From positions 1 through 24,577 of the forward strand of contig NZ_CALHVN010000024.1 of the NCBI RefSeq assembly GCF_938039245.1: a DNA stretch of 24,577 nucleotides. Reading direction: 5' to 3'. Each line of letters begins with the position of its first letter. Within the stretch, counting starts at the first letter, position 1. Under the pieces are notes generated by a model. The model was given only the letters and a program-made list of their open reading frames with translations, searched no databases and was not told the origin of the DNA. Below are positions 21,903 to 24,577 of the stretch, piece by piece. The stretch comes from an uncultured Campylobacter sp. (GTDB lineage: Bacteria; Campylobacterota; Campylobacteria; Campylobacterales; Campylobacteraceae). A program made the position numbers and the translations under genes.

Positions 21903-22927
21903 GTCGAATTTTAAACCAAAACTCGCTTGACGCCTACGACTACGAGCTACCGCCGGAGCTAATAGCCAATTTCCCGACCTTTCCCAAAGAGGACGCTAGA
22001 CTACTAGTCTATGAGCGAGCTAGCGAAAAAATCTCACATCTAAAATTCGGCGATTTGCCAGAAATTTTACCGCCTTGCGATATTATCTTTAACGACACAA
22101 AGGTGGTAAAAGCTAGAATTTTCGGCAAAAAAGATAGCGGCGGCGAGACGGAGCTTTTGCTAAACTCTCCACTTGCGGACGGTAAATTTAGCGTCTATAT
22201 AAAAGGCAAGGTCCGCGCGGGCAGCGTTTTAAATTTCGACCGAAATTTAACCGCCGAGGTCTGCGAGCTCTTTGAGGACGGCTCTCGCACGGTCAAATTT
22301 AGCCAAAACGGCGAGTATTTGGACGCAGCCGCGCTTTATAGAGTCCTATCTCACATCGGTCACGTGCCTCTACCGCCCTACATCAAACGAAGCGACACCG
22401 AGGATGATGAAAGCTGGTATCAAAGCGTGTTTGCCAAAAACGAAGGCGCGGTGGCGGCTCCGACGGCGAGCTTGCACTTTAGCGACGAGATGATCGCGCG
22501 CCTAGCCAAAAACCGGGAGATAGCCTATCTCACGCTGCACGTGGGCGCGGGGACGTTTAAGGGCGTAGAGAGCGAGGATATCACGCAGCACAAGATGCAC
22601 GCGGAGTTTTACAACATCCCGCAAGATACGCAAAATTTGATAAACTCAAACAGACCCATCCTAGGCGTAGGCACGACGGTGACGCGCTGCGTGGAGGAGT
22701 TTGCTAGAAGCGGCAAGTCTAGCGGCGAGTGCAAATTGTTTTTAAATTTAAACAACAAACCCATCCGCCAAAACTACCTGCTTACGAATTTTCATCTACC
22801 AAAATCAACGCTAATTATGCTCGTTACAAGCTTTGTCGGACTTGATCAGACTATGCGGATTTACAAAACCGCCGTGGAACAAAAGTACAAATTTTACTCC
22901 TACGGCGACGCGATGCTGGTTATTTAA
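21899..22927 (+). CDS. queA: tRNA preQ1(34) S-adenosylmethionine ribosyltransferase-isomerase QueA
   Basis: QueA transfers and rearranges the ribosyl group of S-adenosylmethionine onto preQ1 at tRNA position 34, forming epoxyqueuosine. The 342-residue protein has the full set of blocks: YDYELPPELIANFP, DIIFNDTKVVKARIFG, the GGETELLL turn, HIGHVPLPPYI, YQSVFAKNEGAVAAPTASLHF, TLHVGAGTFKGV, HAEFYNIP, VGTTVTRC and the C-terminal NFHLPKSTLIMLVTSF. It follows tatC by 25 bases. Together with cmoA at the other end of the window it makes a second wobble-base modification gene here. The start at 21899 gives the usual N-terminus, though its ribosome site is weak. Confidence 0.96.
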   Translation: MSRILNQNSLDAYDYELPPELIANFPTFPKEDARLLVYERASEKISHLKFGDLPEILPPCDIIFNDTKVVKARIFGKKDSGGETELLLNSPLADGKFSVYIKGKVRAGSVLNFDRNLTAEVCELFEDGSRTVKFSQNGEYLDAAALYRVLSHIGHVPLPPYIKRSDTEDDESWYQSVFAKNEGAVAAPTASLHFSDEMIARLAKNREIAYLTLHVGAGTFKGVESEDITQHKMHAEFYNIPQDTQNLINSNRPILGVGTTVTRCVEEFARSGKSSGECKLFLNLNNKPIRQNYLLTNFHLPKSTLIMLVTSFVGLDQTMRIYKTAVEQKYKFYSYGDAMLVI

Positions 22928-22937
22928 AGGGGCGACG

Positions 22938-23957
22938 ATGAGCTTTTTAGGCGCATTTTTGATCTCACTCGCCTTTTACGCCGCGCTATGCGTCGGATAT
23001 TTTTTATACGCTAGGACGCGTAGGCAAAAGCGAAATTTCATCGAATTTGCCCCTTTGCAAAAAACGTACAAACTACAAAACTCCGATAAAAACCCTTGCA
23101 AAATCGATATCGCGGGAGGTTTGGTATTTCTAGCCTCGTCGCTAAACGAAGATGCGGCAAAAAATCGCAACCGAGTGATTTTTGATTACGACATTGCGTA
23201 TCCGCGCATATTTTATGCGGATATAGACGCCCTAGCTAAGCTTATAGACGCGCTAGCGCAGATATTTTTAAAAAGCGTCTCGGACTCGACCGTAACGATA
23301 AAATTTTTACTTTCAAATTACTATAAAGATAACGTCAAATTTACGATCAGCGCGACATCCAAGACCAATTTTTTCGTAAATAAAAATCCTTGCGCCATAC
23401 ATATAAATATGTCGAAAAAAAGCCGTAAATTTTACCGACTAGCGCAAGCTCTCGCCCGTAAAAACGGCTCTGATATCTGGTTTGAGTTTGGAAACGCGGT
23501 TCGCATAAGCACCGAAATATCGCTCAAAATATCAAGCCGAAAGCTTGACGCCGTGAAAAATATAAAAATAAAAAATCCCAAAAATTTCATCGCCCTCATA
23601 GCTCATCCGGACGCTAGCGCCTTTTACGCATTGAAAAAGGATCTCGATTTTATCGGCATCGACGTCAAGCCATGCCGCGAATGGGACGTCGTAAAACGCC
23701 ACGTGCGGGATATGATTTTTCGCCCGGATGTCGTTTTTATCGACGAGAGCTTATTGCAAAGCATAGACGAGTCGCTACAAAACGATATCGCAGAGAAAAA
23801 AATCGCTCTTGTCGTGCTTAAAAATACGAGCGCGCAGACAAGCCTAAATCCAAAAATACGCGCCCTGTCGCTGCCGCAGCCATATTTGCCGGATATGCTC
23901 GTGCGCGTCTTAAACGAAGCTTACGAATCTAAGACGCAAAACGGGGATAAAATTTAG
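22938..23957 (+). CDS. Membrane-anchored degenerate histidine kinase/receiver-like protein
   Basis: Starting at 22938 (AAGGGG just upstream, 10 bases after queA) gives 339 residues. A longer frame from 22833 lies inside queA and is unlikely. Residues 3-24 form a membrane helix. Residues about 75-198 resemble a histidine-kinase ATPase fold: a FYADIDALAKLIDALAQIF segment takes the place of the N-box region and RKFYRLAQALARKNGSDIWFE recalls the GLGL-to-GGxIW segment, but the Asn and glycine-rich boxes are gone. Residues about 216-330 resemble a receiver domain: FIALIAHPD, then RPDVVFIDESLL with Asp269, then SLPQPYLPDMLVRVLNEAY, with Gln in place of the usual Lys. Both activities look lost, suggesting a pseudo-sensor or scaffold. 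The resemblance is by eye and needs structure prediction. Confidence 0.6.
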   Translation: MSFLGAFLISLAFYAALCVGYFLYARTRRQKRNFIEFAPLQKTYKLQNSDKNPCKIDIAGGLVFLASSLNEDAAKNRNRVIFDYDIAYPRIFYADIDALAKLIDALAQIFLKSVSDSTVTIKFLLSNYYKDNVKFTISATSKTNFFVNKNPCAIHINMSKKSRKFYRLAQALARKNGSDIWFEFGNAVRISTEISLKISSRKLDAVKNIKIKNPKNFIALIAHPDASAFYALKKDLDFIGIDVKPCREWDVVKRHVRDMIFRPDVVFIDESLLQSIDESLQNDIAEKKIALVVLKNTSAQTSLNPKIRALSLPQPYLPDMLVRVLNEAYESKTQNGDKI

Positions 23958-24050
23958 CTTTTTGAAATTTTACTAGCATTTTTAAAGCTCGTTAAACCGC
24001 CCTGCTTCGTTTTATGATGTCAAATTTAATCCAAAATCGCTACCTCAAAA

Positions 24051-24059
24051 TGATATAAT
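24051..24059 (+). promoter_or_regulatory. Consensus extended -10 promoter before the VOC pseudogene
   Basis: TGATATAAT (24051-24059) is a perfect extended -10, 24 bases before the ATG at 24083, with AGAGG (24073-24077) as the ribosome site. An intact promoter ahead of a broken gene suggests recent inactivation or sequence error. Confidence 0.6.
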
Positions 24060-24082
24060 AAGCCCAAACAACAGAGGCTAAA

Positions 24083-24519
24083 ATGAATAAAATAACCTGC
24101 GTCTGCCTAGGCGTACGAAGCATGCAAAGGGCGCTGAAATTTTACAGAGACGGCCTAGGTTACGGGACAGACTATAAAGACGACGACTAGCAGCGTGCTT
24201 TTAACTCCAGTGGCTAAATTTGAGCTCTACCCTCCCCCTTTTTTTGGCGTGTCGGCGCGAGATATCAACGAGAACGATCTGCCCAGAGGCAGCGGATTTG
24301 GCGGCATCACGCTAGCCTACAACGTAAAAAAACAAAGAGGACGCGGGTAGCGTCATAGAGCTAGCAAAAAAGGTGGGCCACGCCGTCGTCAAGGAGCCCC
24401 AAGATACGTTTTGGGGCGGATATCACGCGTATTTTGCCGATCCGGACGGATACTACCAGGAGGTGGCTTGGGGGCCCAGTTTTAAATTTGACGAGGACAG
24501 GCTGCGCAAATTTAACTAG
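24083..24519 (+). pseudogene. VOC/glyoxalase-family protein, broken by two frameshifts
   Basis: Three consecutive frames together encode one VOC (glyoxalase/bleomycin-resistance fold) protein. Frame 1, from 24083, reads NKITCVCLGVRSMQRALKF, then YRDGLGYG, and stops at 24188. The +1 frame continues from about 24195 (VLLTPVAKFELYP, SGFGGITLAYNV) and stops at 24348. The next frame picks up at about 24334 (KEDAGSVIELAKK, YHAYFADPDGYYQEVAWGP) and ends at 24519. Each break is explained by one extra base: one near 24186-24190, the other in a run of seven A (24325-24331). Promoter and ribosome site are intact. VOC proteins of this type are small metal-dependent dioxygenases, lyases or binding proteins; the substrate is not inferable. 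A draft-assembly error is a real alternative to true decay. Confidence 0.8.
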
Positions 24520-24564
24520 TTGCGGCGTCAGAGCACTTTTATTTTAGCCGCTTAACCGCCGCAA
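24520..24564. repeat. 8-bp inverted repeat at the right edge
   Basis: TTGCGGCG (24520-24527) is the reverse complement of CGCCGCAA (24557-24564), right after the VOC pseudogene. No T-run follows on the plus strand. It may be a 3' structure; the remaining bases to the edge show nothing else. Confidence 0.35.
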
Positions 24565-24577
24565 AAAGGCAAAATCA

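Noticed and set aside
22833..22937. Start of the kinase-like gene inside queA
   Set aside because: The extra segment is out-of-frame queA sequence; the ATG at 22938 has an AAGGGG site and opens a membrane helix.
23948..23972. AT-only stem TAAAATTT/AAATTTTA as terminator after the kinase-like gene
   Set aside because: The words are extremely common in this genome, the stem has no GC pairs, and it overlaps the stop codon.

Overview
The window is bacterial chromosome from a Campylobacterota member, most likely Campylobacter. Three things point there: the DnaA-binding protein HobA, which is confined to this phylum; a TlyA protein colinear with the Campylobacter one; and the dense AAATTT/AAATTTA words typical of the genus. 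Base composition looks higher in GC than C. jejuni, so a C. showae/rectus/curvus-type species is my inference. From memory, C. jejuni has the same core order (queA-tatC-tatB-hemW-like, then rppH-lysC-hobA-holB-folP-ligA-tlyA-ribF-cmoA). Here that core is opened between rppH and the hemW-like gene, and extra genes follow cmoA.

Layout. (1) 60-3005, minus: an operon of a Tat-exported transglutaminase-like protein, MerT-like and MerP-like metal proteins, and the dipeptidase PepD. (2) 3006-3570: a non-coding stretch packed with inverted repeats. (3) 3571-13063, minus: ten tightly packed or overlapping genes, rppH, lysC, hobA, holB, folP, a NADAR protein, ligA, tlyA, ribF and cmoA. They cover RNA decay, the aspartate pathway, replication initiation, polymerase, folate, DNA ligation, rRNA methylation, flavin cofactors and tRNA wobble modification. 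(4) 13291-18341: an accessory iron block with an unknown acidic protein, a PepSY membrane protein and a TonB-dependent receptor (all minus), and a divergent AraC/PchR-type regulator (plus). A Fur-box-like palindrome lies between receptor and regulator. (5) 18617-19411, minus: an unknown exported protein. (6) 19596-23957, plus: a hemW-like gene, tatB, tatC, queA and a membrane-anchored protein resembling a decayed histidine kinase plus receiver. (7) 24083-24519, plus: a VOC/glyoxalase-family gene broken by two single-base frameshifts.

How they fit together. The receptor, PepSY protein and AraC regulator look like an iron-responsive siderophore uptake unit: outer-membrane import, a possible inner-membrane reduction step, and ligand- or iron-dependent activation. 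TatB/TatC are the export machinery that the transglutaminase-like protein would use. No tRNA, rRNA, CRISPR array, transposase, phage gene or complete insertion sequence was seen. The main candidates for novelty are the repeat-rich intergenic region 3110-3572, the degenerate kinase-receiver protein after queA, and the large low-complexity insertions in TlyA.
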